Positions 19,101 through 26,846 of a DNA stretch of 64,000 bases are shown here, one piece after another. Each line of letters opens with the position of its first letter. Position 1 is the stretch's first letter. A program made the position numbers and the translations under genes. The stretch is from Paenibacillus sp. Soil766 (GTDB lineage Bacteria; Bacillota; Bacilli; Paenibacillales; NBRC-103111), in the NCBI RefSeq assembly GCF_001428105.1, contig NZ_LMSJ01000016.1, positions 80,043 to 144,042 of the forward strand, written 5' to 3'. A model generated the notes under the pieces. It searched no databases, had not been told where the DNA came from, and was given only the letters and a program-made list of their open reading frames with translations.

Positions 19101-21182
19101 GCCGGCGGCGCGGTTCTAGGGAAATATGGGGTTACGGGCATGAATTTAATCCAGAATGGCACACAGATGAAAGCGAATAAGTCGTGGTTTACGTTTGACA
19201 ATGAAATTATTGCCTTAGGCTCAGATATTACAAGTACAGATAATAAAACCGTAGAGACGATTGTAGAACAGCGCAAGCTTACAGGAAATAATACGAATGA
19301 TCTTTATGTAAATGGGGAGCAAAAGAACGGATATTTTGGAGAAGAAACGGTGGAGCATCCCGAATGGTTTCATTTGCAAGGTAATGTGGCAGGTGCCGAT
19401 ATGGGCTACGTCTTTCCTGGGACACAATCACTTAAACTGATGCGTGCGGAACAAGAAGGCCGATATTCAGATACAAGCTTGAGTAACCCGCCTGAAGCAA
19501 CGGTACCTACTGAGCCCTTACAAAATAATTATTTAACCATGTGGTTTGATCACGGTTCGAATCCAACCAATGCTAGTTATCAATATGCTATTCTACCTAA
19601 TGCTAGCAAGACCGAAACCTCAGCGTATGCTTCCTCTCCCGATTATACGGTTCTGGCTAATTCACAGGACGTTCAAGCAGTTCGTGAGAACAAACTGGGT
19701 ATGACGGTTTTCAATTTCTGGAAGGATAAAGTAACTTCTGTTGACGGTTTGACCTCCAATAGCCAAGCATCCGTCATGTTGAAAGGGAATAGACATACAG
19801 GCGTATATGAGATTGCCGTTGCTGATCCGACTTTGGAGAATAATGGGTTCATCGACATTGAGCTAGATAAGCCAGTTCAACACGTGATTAGCAAGGATGA
19901 TCGAATTGAGATTCAACAACTTAGTCCTAAGTTGAAATTCAAAGTAAATGTACAGGATACGATGGGGAAATCGCAGCATGTCTCCTTGCAACTGGTACCT
20001 GAACCTGAAGAAGAAACGGGATCAGGTACAACAGATCCTGAGCCAACAATGCCTGGAGCAACCAATCCGGAACCAACAGAAAAGCCTGATAGCGTCAACG
20101 TGAAAGAGGATAAAGCTACTGTAGAAATGGGACATGACAAGGACACCGTCTCCGTGCCAATTGAGCAGATTCCGAATGTTCCTCTGGAAGTTCAAGGAGT
20201 GACGGCTCAGATTACAGTTCAACCTGAAGTAGTGCAAGCACTGAGGGACAAAGTAGTTGGCAATGGCAGTCAAACAACACTTGAAATAATGGCGCGGCCC
20301 GTCTTGGAGCCTTCCATTTTGCAAGCAGGTGCATCAGATCCAACCGTTCGTGTAAATCTAGCAAGTCAAGTAATTGAATTTGCACTAAGTATGCGTTCTG
20401 AGGATGGCGACACGTGGTCAGCAGATATGTTTCAATCAGGCGTTGAAATTGTTCTGCCGTTTGATCCTGCAAGCAAGGATCCGGAGCTGCTAGGGGTCTA
20501 TCGTTACAATAAAGCTAGCGGGAATTGGGAATATGTTGGCGGTACCATTAATGTATTAGCTAATCAAGCAATATTCTCACCAGAGCAACCAGGCATCTAC
20601 GCTGTACTCGCATATGATAAGAAGTTTGATGATATGCCTGAATCACATTGGGCATCACGAGCCGTGCAGGTATTATCTGCGAAACATATCATTGAAGGGA
20701 TGACTTCGAGTGATTTTAAGCCCAACGGGAAAACGACGAGAGCGCAATTTACTGCGTTGTTGGTTCGTGCCTTGCATGTAGAGAAGCAGGCAACATGGAC
20801 TTCGGAATTCGATGATATTCAGGAAGATGACTGGTATGCCCAAGATGTTGCTGCAGCAAGACGCGCAGGCTTAGTCGCGGGTGTAACGGATCAGACATTC
20901 GATCCGAATGCGGCAATGACGCGTGAACAGATGGCGATCCTAGTAGTCAGAGCTTATGAGTATTTGAATGGCAGCTATACGCTAATCCATCGTAAACTGG
21001 ATGATTATACAGATCAAAGTGACATTTCCACATGGGCATTAGAAGGTGTAAACAAGGCCATCGAACTAGGTATTCTTTCAGGCATCTCGAACGAGCGCTT
21101 CTCTCCTTCTTCTACGGCTTTACGAATGGAAACGGCTGAAGCGTTATACAAGTTTCTTAAGAAGAAAATAGGTGGAGGTTGA
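16182..21182 (+). CDS. S-layer-anchored PL8 lyase (hyaluronate/chondroitin lyase type)
   Basis: A 1666-residue secreted surface enzyme. In order: signal peptide (about 1-37), a jelly-roll-like region (about 40-245), three bacterial Ig-like (Big_2) repeats (about 250-505), a PL8 catalytic helical domain and sandwiches (about 506-1275), a linker rich in Glu/Pro/Thr, a beta-rich domain (about 1300-1475), and three SLH domains (about 1480-1666) for binding the cell-wall polymer. The aromatic patch NWWNWDIG (W627, W628) and the triad N679, H729, Y738 are present; the spacings of 50 and 9 equal those of N349/H399/Y408 in pneumococcal hyaluronate lyase. Upstream open frame begins at 16116 inside the previous gene, but GGGGGC before the ATG at 16182 and the signal peptide fix this start. 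Whether it prefers hyaluronan, chondroitin or another polymer such as xanthan cannot be decided here. Confidence 0.92.
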   Translation: MRLSMKKWMASLLVFVIFFSLWISPGLGGLPPALGAATVHVSVNYDESATAKNTKIYNGTTYTGTIGGAWGTYNSAANTDYVMMAQAPLRDDYSLKMTSNTTNLNTGRNNLGGAVAGNSGISGNLVFEASVYMNSTQHRRDIQFRSLNAPVPASATTNVSVLSFDNTGKIKDANNTALANYEANTWYRLKLFVDNTARKVSYFANDQFLGEASLPAAWLNIRHIYLYQYYKSGVQGEFYVDDLKLADYVPVSGLTTSLNALELSETTHSTITATTLPADASDQRFVWEVDDPTVATVTYGLISALKEGNTTVTVSTYGGAFTKTIPIAVVKPVPLTNITLPNQSSLVAGKTLPLQVVFQPDNATNKKLNWQSSDSSVATVDTNGVVTGIAAGNATITATSQLNAGLTSHTSVTVTPFIPLVSVSFTNAPLQMTNYDTFQLETDVVPANATDKLLTWQSNNSSIIRVDENGLVSALKVGTAIITVTSSNGKQASATIDVKAPVLKDPQEYDKLRIRWKETITGKDTLDVTNNEIKRRIDDNAAKAQLYWDSLQMDSGSTTLWTDLVPSASDSTFVLDHYTRLKTMAQAYATKGTLLSNNPELKVDILQAMDWMLDHLYTNSGVEFGNWWNWDIGIPTRLADILILLYDDLTPEQIARNTASIDHYIGDVSLPTFTQVGANRSDIMLIETRMGLVEKNYDRLIQARDGLTPLFDYVTTGDGFYEDGSFIQHSKVAYTGSYGEVLISGMGNLLLLLNGSTWQPVVPEVEHVYRWIREGYAPVMYKGQILDMTRGRAIVREGLDAYGSAKNILLGMSRIAQTASAERAAYLKSFIKYHFQFLLARGLTYSQLPLDLADTIKEWIENPAIQPIAELPEHFEMNAMARSIHVGNGYLFGVSKSSKRIVTYELTNGENAKGWYTGDGMTYLYNNDVAQYTDNYWATLNWYRLPGTTVVVRPRTSDQYQYGDGESSPANAWAGGAVLGKYGVTGMNLIQNGTQMKANKSWFTFDNEIIALGSDITSTDNKTVETIVEQRKLTGNNTNDLYVNGEQKNGYFGEETVEHPEWFHLQGNVAGADMGYVFPGTQSLKLMRAEQEGRYSDTSLSNPPEATVPTEPLQNNYLTMWFDHGSNPTNASYQYAILPNASKTETSAYASSPDYTVLANSQDVQAVRENKLGMTVFNFWKDKVTSVDGLTSNSQASVMLKGNRHTGVYEIAVADPTLENNGFIDIELDKPVQHVISKDDRIEIQQLSPKLKFKVNVQDTMGKSQHVSLQLVPEPEEETGSGTTDPEPTMPGATNPEPTEKPDSVNVKEDKATVEMGHDKDTVSVPIEQIPNVPLEVQGVTAQITVQPEVVQALRDKVVGNGSQTTLEIMARPVLEPSILQAGASDPTVRVNLASQVIEFALSMRSEDGDTWSADMFQSGVEIVLPFDPASKDPELLGVYRYNKASGNWEYVGGTINVLANQAIFSPEQPGIYAVLAYDKKFDDMPESHWASRAVQVLSAKHIIEGMTSSDFKPNGKTTRAQFTALLVRALHVEKQATWTSEFDDIQEDDWYAQDVAAARRAGLVAGVTDQTFDPNAAMTREQMAILVVRAYEYLNGSYTLIHRKLDDYTDQSDISTWALEGVNKAIELGILSGISNERFSPSSTALRMETAEALYKFLKKKIGGG

Positions 21183-21316
21183 TTAGCAGAGGAAGGCAAC
21201 CTGGGAGGGGCACAGAATATGTATGGCCTGGGTTGACAATAGTGCACAACGATGATAAATTAAAACTTATAAAACACATTGAATTAATCGGAATTAAAAG
21301 CTGACTGGTCATCCGG

Positions 21317-21346
21317 AAGCATGGATCAATGAATCCATGCTTTTTC
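21317..21346 (+). terminator. Terminator after the anchored PL8 gene
   Basis: GCATGGAT and ATCCATGC form an 8-bp perfect stem around CAATGA, followed by five T and a T-rich stretch. It closes module B. The rest of the 192 bases between 21182 and 21375 is AT-rich with no gene. Confidence 0.85.
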
Positions 21347-21374
21347 TTATTTTACAAAGAGGAGTGGAAGTGTA

Positions 21375-21653
21375 ATGGGCGTATTATTGGACTCTTTAAA
21401 CCTTACAAACTTAAATAAAGTGGATCGATGGGGCGATTATAATAAAACCAATATTCTATTCAATCAAGAAACAGTGAATGTGAATTTAATCGGTACGGAT
21501 CATAAACAGATTCCTTCTTTGCTCCATGCTTTAAAGACGAATAAACTGACGCTAGGGAATATTCAAACATCTCTAAAGCAAGTTGATTTGTACAACTCGG
21601 AGGCTATTCTCTACTCGGAACAGGGAGATAAATACAGGGTGCCGTTGTTTTGA
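21375..21653 (+). CDS. Small protein of unknown function, 92 residues
   Basis: I do not recognise this protein. It has a good GAGGAGTGGAAG ribosome binding site, no signal peptide, no membrane segment and no cysteine. The composition is Asn/Leu-rich with an alternating beta-like stretch near residues 30-40 (VNVNLIG) and a C-terminal YRVPLF. It sits between two hairpin terminators and just upstream of the HPr-like gene and a YesM/YesN pair, so it may belong to the same regulatory unit. The ribosome binding site and position support a real gene; the function is unknown. Confidence 0.6.
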   Translation: MGVLLDSLNLTNLNKVDRWGDYNKTNILFNQETVNVNLIGTDHKQIPSLLHALKTNKLTLGNIQTSLKQVDLYNSEAILYSEQGDKYRVPLF

Positions 21654-21717
21654 TCCTGCTGATGGAACCATGGCGAGGAATTAGGTTTTTTCTCCGAACG
21701 CCCCGACCAGATGACTG

Positions 21718-21760
21718 GAGATGCTTCATCCTTATTAGGATGTTTGTGTCTCTTTTTTTT
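21718..21760 (+). terminator. Imperfect hairpin plus T-run between the two small genes
   Basis: GAGATGC pairs with GTGTCTC (two G-U pairs) and CATCC with GGATG around TTATTA, followed by eight T. It lies 29 bases before the start of the HPr-like gene, so it could be a terminator of the 92-residue gene or a leader attenuator. Confidence 0.6.
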
Positions 21761-21788
21761 GAATAAATAGCTTAGAGGAGGAGTACTT

Positions 21789-22082
21789 ATGAAAATAGAT
21801 TGGACATTTACGTTGGATCAACCCTGGACGCTGGATCGTGTGTTGAATTTTGTAGCCATGGCGAATCAATATACGAGTCAGATTTATTTAGGTTCACACG
21901 GAGAAAAGGTGAATGCGAAAGGCCTCCTAGGGATCGTATCCTGGAGTATGTCACTTCGAGAACAATCAACCATCGCTCTTCAACTTGACGGTATCGATGC
22001 ACAGCAAGCGTTCGAGGGTGTATCTACTTATTTACAAAATCAAGATGATGATTTACATACAATGTACTCTCGAAGTTCTTGA
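21789..22082 (+). CDS. HPr-like protein lacking both phosphorylation sites
   Basis: A 97-residue protein that aligns along its length with the PTS phosphocarrier HPr of Bacillus subtilis. The match is clearest in GEKVNAKGLLGIVSWSM against GKTVNLKSIMGVMSLGI and in the following strand and helix. Two regulatory residues are missing: the His15 position is Thr14, in PWTLDR instead of GIHARP, and the Ser46 position is Gly45. The Arg17 position is Asp. It therefore cannot carry phosphate from enzyme I or be a normal target of HPr kinase. Crh, the known HPr paralogue, lacks His15 but keeps Ser46. The gene has a strong GAGGAGGAG ribosome binding site, is followed by a terminator and then a YesM-type kinase. 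A binding or signalling role is possible but not shown. Confidence 0.75.
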   Translation: MKIDWTFTLDQPWTLDRVLNFVAMANQYTSQIYLGSHGEKVNAKGLLGIVSWSMSLREQSTIALQLDGIDAQQAFEGVSTYLQNQDDDLHTMYSRSS

Positions 22083-22132
22083 TGATGGGTAAGCCGGAGA
22101 GGAAGTCATGGTCATTATTTCAAATGAGATTG

Positions 22133-22158
22133 GCCTTACGATTTTTCGTAAGGCTTTT
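22133..22158 (+). terminator. Terminator after the HPr-like gene
   Basis: GCCTTACG and CGTAAGGC form a perfect 8-bp stem around ATTTTT, followed by four T. Confidence 0.8.
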
Positions 22159-22257
22159 TAGCAACGTTGCAGCCTCTCTTTTTCCTGTATTGTTGCTTAA
22201 AGAAAGTGTATGTTACTATGGGAGAGACAACCCATAACTTACCGAAGGGGAATACCT

Positions 22258-24075
22258 ATGGCCCTAACGAAATGGATCAAATGGCTGATTAACGTTGTGC
22301 CGAACATGAAGTTGAATCAGAGGTTTTTGGCCAGCTATCTCTTTGTCTGCATTATTCCGCTATTAATTGTAAGTATAATCATTTATTACCAATCAGCTAA
22401 TAGTTTGGAAGAAGCTTCGCAAGAGTTTGCTGCGCTATATACGTCGCAGATCGAATCATCGATGAACGACTTTCTTCAGGAGTATGACAGGGTGACCAAG
22501 ACGGTCCTGATTGACAACGATATCCTGTCTCGTCTAGGCGAAGAGAAGCTTCCTATGTCAGAAATGATTGTCAATAATAATATGATCAATCGAATTCTCA
22601 TGAGGATCGCGTTGCTTAAGCCGGAAATCAGCTACATGACGCTGATCACGAAAGGGAATAAAGTCTATCATTACTCGAACAGCTCCAACGTAGTAAATGA
22701 AAGTATCCTGTTGCAACAGGATTGGTATAAGAAGAGTGTGGGTCCAGAGGAAACATTGTTCATCACGCCACTCCACGATCGCTCCTACTATGAGGATAAA
22801 GGTGAGGGTGCGGTTATAACCGTCGGCAGAGTGCTGCTGAACTCTGATGGTTCTTACGCAGGTGTCCTGTTGATTGATATGGACCCTTCCCATTTGCTGA
22901 AGCTGAATGAGAATTTTATCGTGGCTCGGGATCGTTACGATATGCGGGTTATCGTCAGTAACAAAAAGGGAGAAATGGTTTACCACTCCGATCTGACCAG
23001 CGGCAAGACGAACTGGAAACAGCTTTCAGCCAGTCAGAACAGTCCTGGAATGGATAAGAATGATGAGACAATGATTGTACTAACTGGGAGCATGGCATCG
23101 AACCAGCTAATGGTAAGAACGGAGATTCCTCGGGATAAATTGCTGCTGAAAATTGGTAATATGAAAGTTTCGACCATTTTGGTCATCGCGATTAGTTTTT
23201 TGTTTATTATTGTGATCTCGATTGCCATGAGTTCTTACATTACCCGGCCTATTATGAATCTTCGAAGAAGCATGAAGCAAGCAGAAGCGGGACTATACCA
23301 TCCGATTGAACTGAAAATTCCCAATGATGAAATCGGAAGTCTGATACGTAGCTATAACAAGATGATCATCACGATCAAGACGCTTATTGAAGAGGTCTAT
23401 CTGGCAGAAATCAAGCAAAGACATGCGGAGTTTCTTGCACTTCAGCACCAGATTAATCCCCATATGCTCTACAATACGCTCGAATCCATTCGAATGAAAG
23501 CGCTTGTAAAGGAACAGGACGAAATCGCCGGCATGATTAAGATTCTCGCCCGTATGTTTCGATTATCTTTGGGGAAAGAAGCAGGTCATCACTTGGTTAA
23601 GAATGAAGTGGATTATACCGTGAACTATTTGAAGCTTCAAAATATTAGGTTCGACGACCGATTCAAACTGCATGTCCAAATGAGCGAAGAAGTGTTGCAA
23701 TGCCGCATCCTGCCGCTTTTATTCCAGCCGATTGTTGAAAATAGCATCAACCATGGTTTTCATGACTATAGCAAGGTCATGAATATTTATCTGGAAGGAA
23801 CGATTACGGATGATAACGATCTCTGGATCCGAATTTCGGATGACGGGGAGGGCATGGATACATCACAAGTCGAAGAACTGAACAAGAACCTGGCTGAGGC
23901 AGAAGCGAACAAGTTAAAGTTGGATGACTTAATAGAAGCTTCGGGGATGAGCATAGGCTTGAGAAATATTGCTGAGCGGATCAAGCTGCAATATGGAGAT
24001 CGCTATGACATGACAGTGAATTCCTTGCGGGGCGAAGGAACGGTTGTTGAATTTCGTATACCCAGACGACAGTAA
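22258..24075 (+). CDS. YesM-type sensor histidine kinase
   Basis: A 605-residue membrane kinase of the LytS/YesM class. A first membrane segment at about 23-46 and a second at about 304-328 flank an extracellular Cache-like sensor. A HAMP linker follows (about 328-380), then the His-kinase motif HQINPHMLYNTLES with the acceptor H402, and a C-terminal ATPase domain containing PIVENSINHGF, DDGEGM and GMSIGLRNIAERI. An in-frame ATG at 22210 would add 16 residues, but GAAGGGG sits 7 bases before the ATG at 22258. The response regulator gene starts 79 bases after the stop. The pair likely senses an oligosaccharide, possibly with the binding lipoprotein, and controls the importer and giant lyase downstream. 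Confidence 0.93.
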   Translation: MALTKWIKWLINVVPNMKLNQRFLASYLFVCIIPLLIVSIIIYYQSANSLEEASQEFAALYTSQIESSMNDFLQEYDRVTKTVLIDNDILSRLGEEKLPMSEMIVNNNMINRILMRIALLKPEISYMTLITKGNKVYHYSNSSNVVNESILLQQDWYKKSVGPEETLFITPLHDRSYYEDKGEGAVITVGRVLLNSDGSYAGVLLIDMDPSHLLKLNENFIVARDRYDMRVIVSNKKGEMVYHSDLTSGKTNWKQLSASQNSPGMDKNDETMIVLTGSMASNQLMVRTEIPRDKLLLKIGNMKVSTILVIAISFLFIIVISIAMSSYITRPIMNLRRSMKQAEAGLYHPIELKIPNDEIGSLIRSYNKMIITIKTLIEEVYLAEIKQRHAEFLALQHQINPHMLYNTLESIRMKALVKEQDEIAGMIKILARMFRLSLGKEAGHHLVKNEVDYTVNYLKLQNIRFDDRFKLHVQMSEEVLQCRILPLLFQPIVENSINHGFHDYSKVMNIYLEGTITDDNDLWIRISDDGEGMDTSQVEELNKNLAEAEANKLKLDDLIEASGMSIGLRNIAERIKLQYGDRYDMTVNSLRGEGTVVEFRIPRRQ

Positions 24076-24154
24076 CAAGGAGAGACTGTGAGCTCCACGC
24101 AAAGTTCCCTTAGTATGAAGGGCTTCAAAAAAAACGCGAAGGGGGAGTTTAACT

Positions 24155-25693
24155 ATGAGGCTGGTCATTATAGATGACGAGAAAGGGATCGTAGATGGCT
24201 TAAAAACCATTGTGAGACGATATCTGCCCACATGTGAAGTTGTTGGAACGGCGCACAATGGCATCGAGGGTTGTAAGCTTGTTCAGGAAATGCAGCCAGA
24301 CATCGTAATAACGGATATCCAAATGCCGCAATTGGACGGCTTACAGATGATTCGCAATTTGATATCTTCCGGCAGTAAGGCCAAATTCATTATTTTGAGT
24401 GGTTATGCCGATTTTGAGTATGCAAGACAAGGGATCGAACTGGGAGTTAAGTCTTATCTGACCAAGCCTGTTGAAGAAGAAGAACTTGAAGAATGCGTAA
24501 CCAAAGTCATAGCCGAGATCAACTTGGAACATGTGCAAGTACGGCAAGAGAATGAATTGGTGCTAAAAGGTATGCTAATGACGGGGTACAACCCTGAATC
24601 CCATAACACTCAAATATTGAATGTGTTGCATGTACCTGTTTCAGGTCATGACTGCGTATGTGCGCTATTGGAGTTCGGGTGTGAGATCGGCAAGTTGCAG
24701 GAAGAACGTATCCTGGGCAGATTGAGGAACGACTTAAGACACTACGACCAGATGCAAGCATTCCGATATGAAGGCTCTCAATTTGTAGTCATTATCGTGA
24801 ATGAGAAGAGGTTTGATGAATCCAATCTGATTCGTGATGTGAAAATATTGCAAGAATGGTTCAACCAAACAGGGGGGATGTCGGTATCGGTGGGGATTGG
24901 TCAGCCTTATCCAGTACCAGCGGGATTGAGCACTTCATTTGAAGAGGCACAGCAGGCGCTGCGCTATAAGTTGATTAAGGGCAGCAATGCCGTTATCCCA
25001 TTCAAGGAGACGGAGCGGATTTCCGACAGCAGCAGCATCGTATCGGAGGAGGATATGGCACTGTTGGAGAAATCCATCGAAGATATGGATGCCGAAGGAA
25101 GCAGGGCTGTCATTGAACGGATCTTTAAGATCATTGAAGTGGAGAATAGGTTGAATCTTGCCGACCTACAGCATCAAATATTGATTATTTTATTATCCAG
25201 TATGAGACGAATGACGTTTATGCAACTACAGATGAATGACTTCCTTGGTAAATACATGCTTTCACAGGATGAATTATCCCGATTCAAAACACTGGACGAA
25301 TTGAAATTATGGTTAATTCAAGCGACTGAACGCATCATTGAGCAGAAGTTGACACGCAGTACGCCGAAGAAAAAAGATGTAATCTCCGATATCAAGGAGT
25401 ACGTAGCCGTCCATTATAATAGTAACATCACCTTGGCGGACTTATCTGCCCGATTCTTTATTAACCCGTATTATTTAAGCCAGTTGTTTAAGGAAAAGAC
25501 CGGTGACACGTACTTAAGCTATTTGATGGGAATCCGCATAAAGAAAGCAAAAGAGTTGTTAGAAGAAACGGACTTGAAAATATATGAAATTTGCCAAATG
25601 GTGGGGTATGCGGATACGAATCATTTTAGCAAACTGTTCGAAAGAATGAACGGCTGTACACCAACCGAATATAGAAAAAAGTGTAAAATATAG
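24155..25693 (+). CDS. YesN-type response regulator (REC plus AraC)
   Basis: A 512-residue response regulator. The receiver domain (about 1-120) has the acidic pair D7/D8, the phospho-acceptor D54 in VITDIQMPQLDG, and the conserved Lys in YLTKPVEEEE. A long middle region (about 130-400) is followed by the AraC-type DNA-binding domain (about 410-512), ending in GCTPTEYRKKCK. The gene has a GAAGGGGGAG ribosome binding site and follows the cognate kinase. Its most likely target is the promoter at 25751-25820, where two direct repeats adjoin the -35 element. Confidence 0.94.
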   Translation: MRLVIIDDEKGIVDGLKTIVRRYLPTCEVVGTAHNGIEGCKLVQEMQPDIVITDIQMPQLDGLQMIRNLISSGSKAKFIILSGYADFEYARQGIELGVKSYLTKPVEEEELEECVTKVIAEINLEHVQVRQENELVLKGMLMTGYNPESHNTQILNVLHVPVSGHDCVCALLEFGCEIGKLQEERILGRLRNDLRHYDQMQAFRYEGSQFVVIIVNEKRFDESNLIRDVKILQEWFNQTGGMSVSVGIGQPYPVPAGLSTSFEEAQQALRYKLIKGSNAVIPFKETERISDSSSIVSEEDMALLEKSIEDMDAEGSRAVIERIFKIIEVENRLNLADLQHQILIILLSSMRRMTFMQLQMNDFLGKYMLSQDELSRFKTLDELKLWLIQATERIIEQKLTRSTPKKKDVISDIKEYVAVHYNSNITLADLSARFFINPYYLSQLFKEKTGDTYLSYLMGIRIKKAKELLEETDLKIYEICQMVGYADTNHFSKLFERMNGCTPTEYRKKCKI

Positions 25694-25704
25694 CTAAATG
25701 TGAA

Positions 25705-25745
25705 GCACCCTTTCTCCCAAAACAAGGAGGGAAGGGGTGTTTTTT
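25705..25745 (+). terminator. Terminator after the YesM/YesN pair
   Basis: GCACCCTTTCTCCC pairs imperfectly with GGAGGGAAGGGGTGT and is followed by a six-T run. It separates the regulators from the importer genes. Confidence 0.85.
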
Positions 25746-25750
25746 GTCGG

Positions 25751-25791
25751 AAAACTTAAAAGTACCCTAGTGTAAACTTAAAAACCACCCT
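25751..25791 (+). promoter_or_regulatory. Tandem direct repeat, candidate YesN operator
   Basis: AAACTTAAAA occurs at 25752-25761 and 25774-25783, and CCCT follows each at 25765 and 25788. The 22-base offset is about two helical turns, as expected for the two-site binding of AraC-type regulators. The downstream repeat ends at the -35 hexamer. The YesN protein encoded just upstream is the obvious candidate, by inference. Confidence 0.55.
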
Positions 25792-25820
25792 TTGAGCTTT
25801 TAGTGGAATCACGGTATATT
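25792..25820 (+). promoter_or_regulatory. Promoter of the module C importer operon
   Basis: TTGAGC (25792-25797) and TATATT (25815-25820) are separated by 17 bases. The adjacent upstream repeats suggest an activated promoter for 25879-29350 and perhaps the giant lyase. Confidence 0.55.
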
Positions 25821-25878
25821 TTTATCATGAAAACGGATTCAAAAGACAGATAAACACGAAGGATGTGGAGAGAATCAA

Positions 25879-26844
25879 ATGAACAGCACAATGTCTGTTG
25901 CCGGCAAGGGGGAATTGGCAAAGCGGACGCGAGTACGTCCTTTCTCATTGCTTTGGCGCAATATAAGAACCTATTGGCCGCTTTATGTGATGGCTGTCCC
26001 TGGTATTGCTTTTATTATTATCTTTAAGTACATTCCGTTAACCGGATCGTTGATCGCTTTTCAGGATTATTCGGTGTTTAAAGGCTTTATGGACAGTCCT
26101 TGGGTTGGCTTCAAGCACTTTAAGATGTTGCTTGATTACCCAGATTTCAATCGCGTTTTTACGAATACGCTCATTTTAGGCATATTGAAGACGCTGTTCG
26201 TATTCCCAGTACCGATCCTGTTGTCACTAATGATTAATGAGGTCAGGAAAGCAGCGCTCAAGAAAGGGATTCAAACGGCTTTATATATTCCGCATTTCCT
26301 GTCGTGGGTCATCGTAGCGGGGATCGCCTTTGATTTGTTCGCGACGAGTGGATTGTTCAATTTGGTAATCGGTTGGTTCGGCCATGAACCTGTATTGGCT
26401 ATGCAAGAAAGCTCTTATTTCCGACCGATCTATGTACTTACAGGGTTATGGAGGGACGCTGGCTGGGGCACGGTCGTCTACATGGCAGCGATCAGTTCCA
26501 TTGATCCGCAGCTTTATGAATCGGCCATGATGGATGGCGCGTCGAGATTCAAACAGATGAAATATGTGACATTCCCGTTGTTGCTTCCGACGATTCTAGT
26601 CCTGTTCCTACTGGAAATCGGCAATTTTATGGAACTTGGCTTCGATCATGTCTATAACCTGTTGACGCCAATGACGTATAGTGCCGGAGATATACTGGAT
26701 ACTTATGTGTTCCGGACGGGTATTCAGCAAGCACAATACAGCTTTGCGACAGCCGTTGGTTTGTTTCAGTCAATCATCGGATTTATCCTGGTCTACACGT
26801 TCAATCGATTGTCCAGGAAAGTTTCGGATGGGGGGCTTTGGTAA
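25879..26844 (+). CDS. LplB-type carbohydrate ABC permease (module C)
   Basis: A 321-residue permease with a charged N-terminal extension and six membrane segments. It carries the family motifs FIIIFKYIPLTGSLIAFQDY and DSPWVGFKHF, and the EAA loop YESAMMDGASRFKQM near residue 214. GGAGAG precedes the ATG. Its stop lies only a few bases before the start of the second permease, consistent with coupling. It belongs with the 26847 permease and the 27779 lipoprotein. Confidence 0.93.
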   Translation: MNSTMSVAGKGELAKRTRVRPFSLLWRNIRTYWPLYVMAVPGIAFIIIFKYIPLTGSLIAFQDYSVFKGFMDSPWVGFKHFKMLLDYPDFNRVFTNTLILGILKTLFVFPVPILLSLMINEVRKAALKKGIQTALYIPHFLSWVIVAGIAFDLFATSGLFNLVIGWFGHEPVLAMQESSYFRPIYVLTGLWRDAGWGTVVYMAAISSIDPQLYESAMMDGASRFKQMKYVTFPLLLPTILVLFLLEIGNFMELGFDHVYNLLTPMTYSAGDILDTYVFRTGIQQAQYSFATAVGLFQSIIGFILVYTFNRLSRKVSDGGLW

Positions 26845-26846
26845 CT

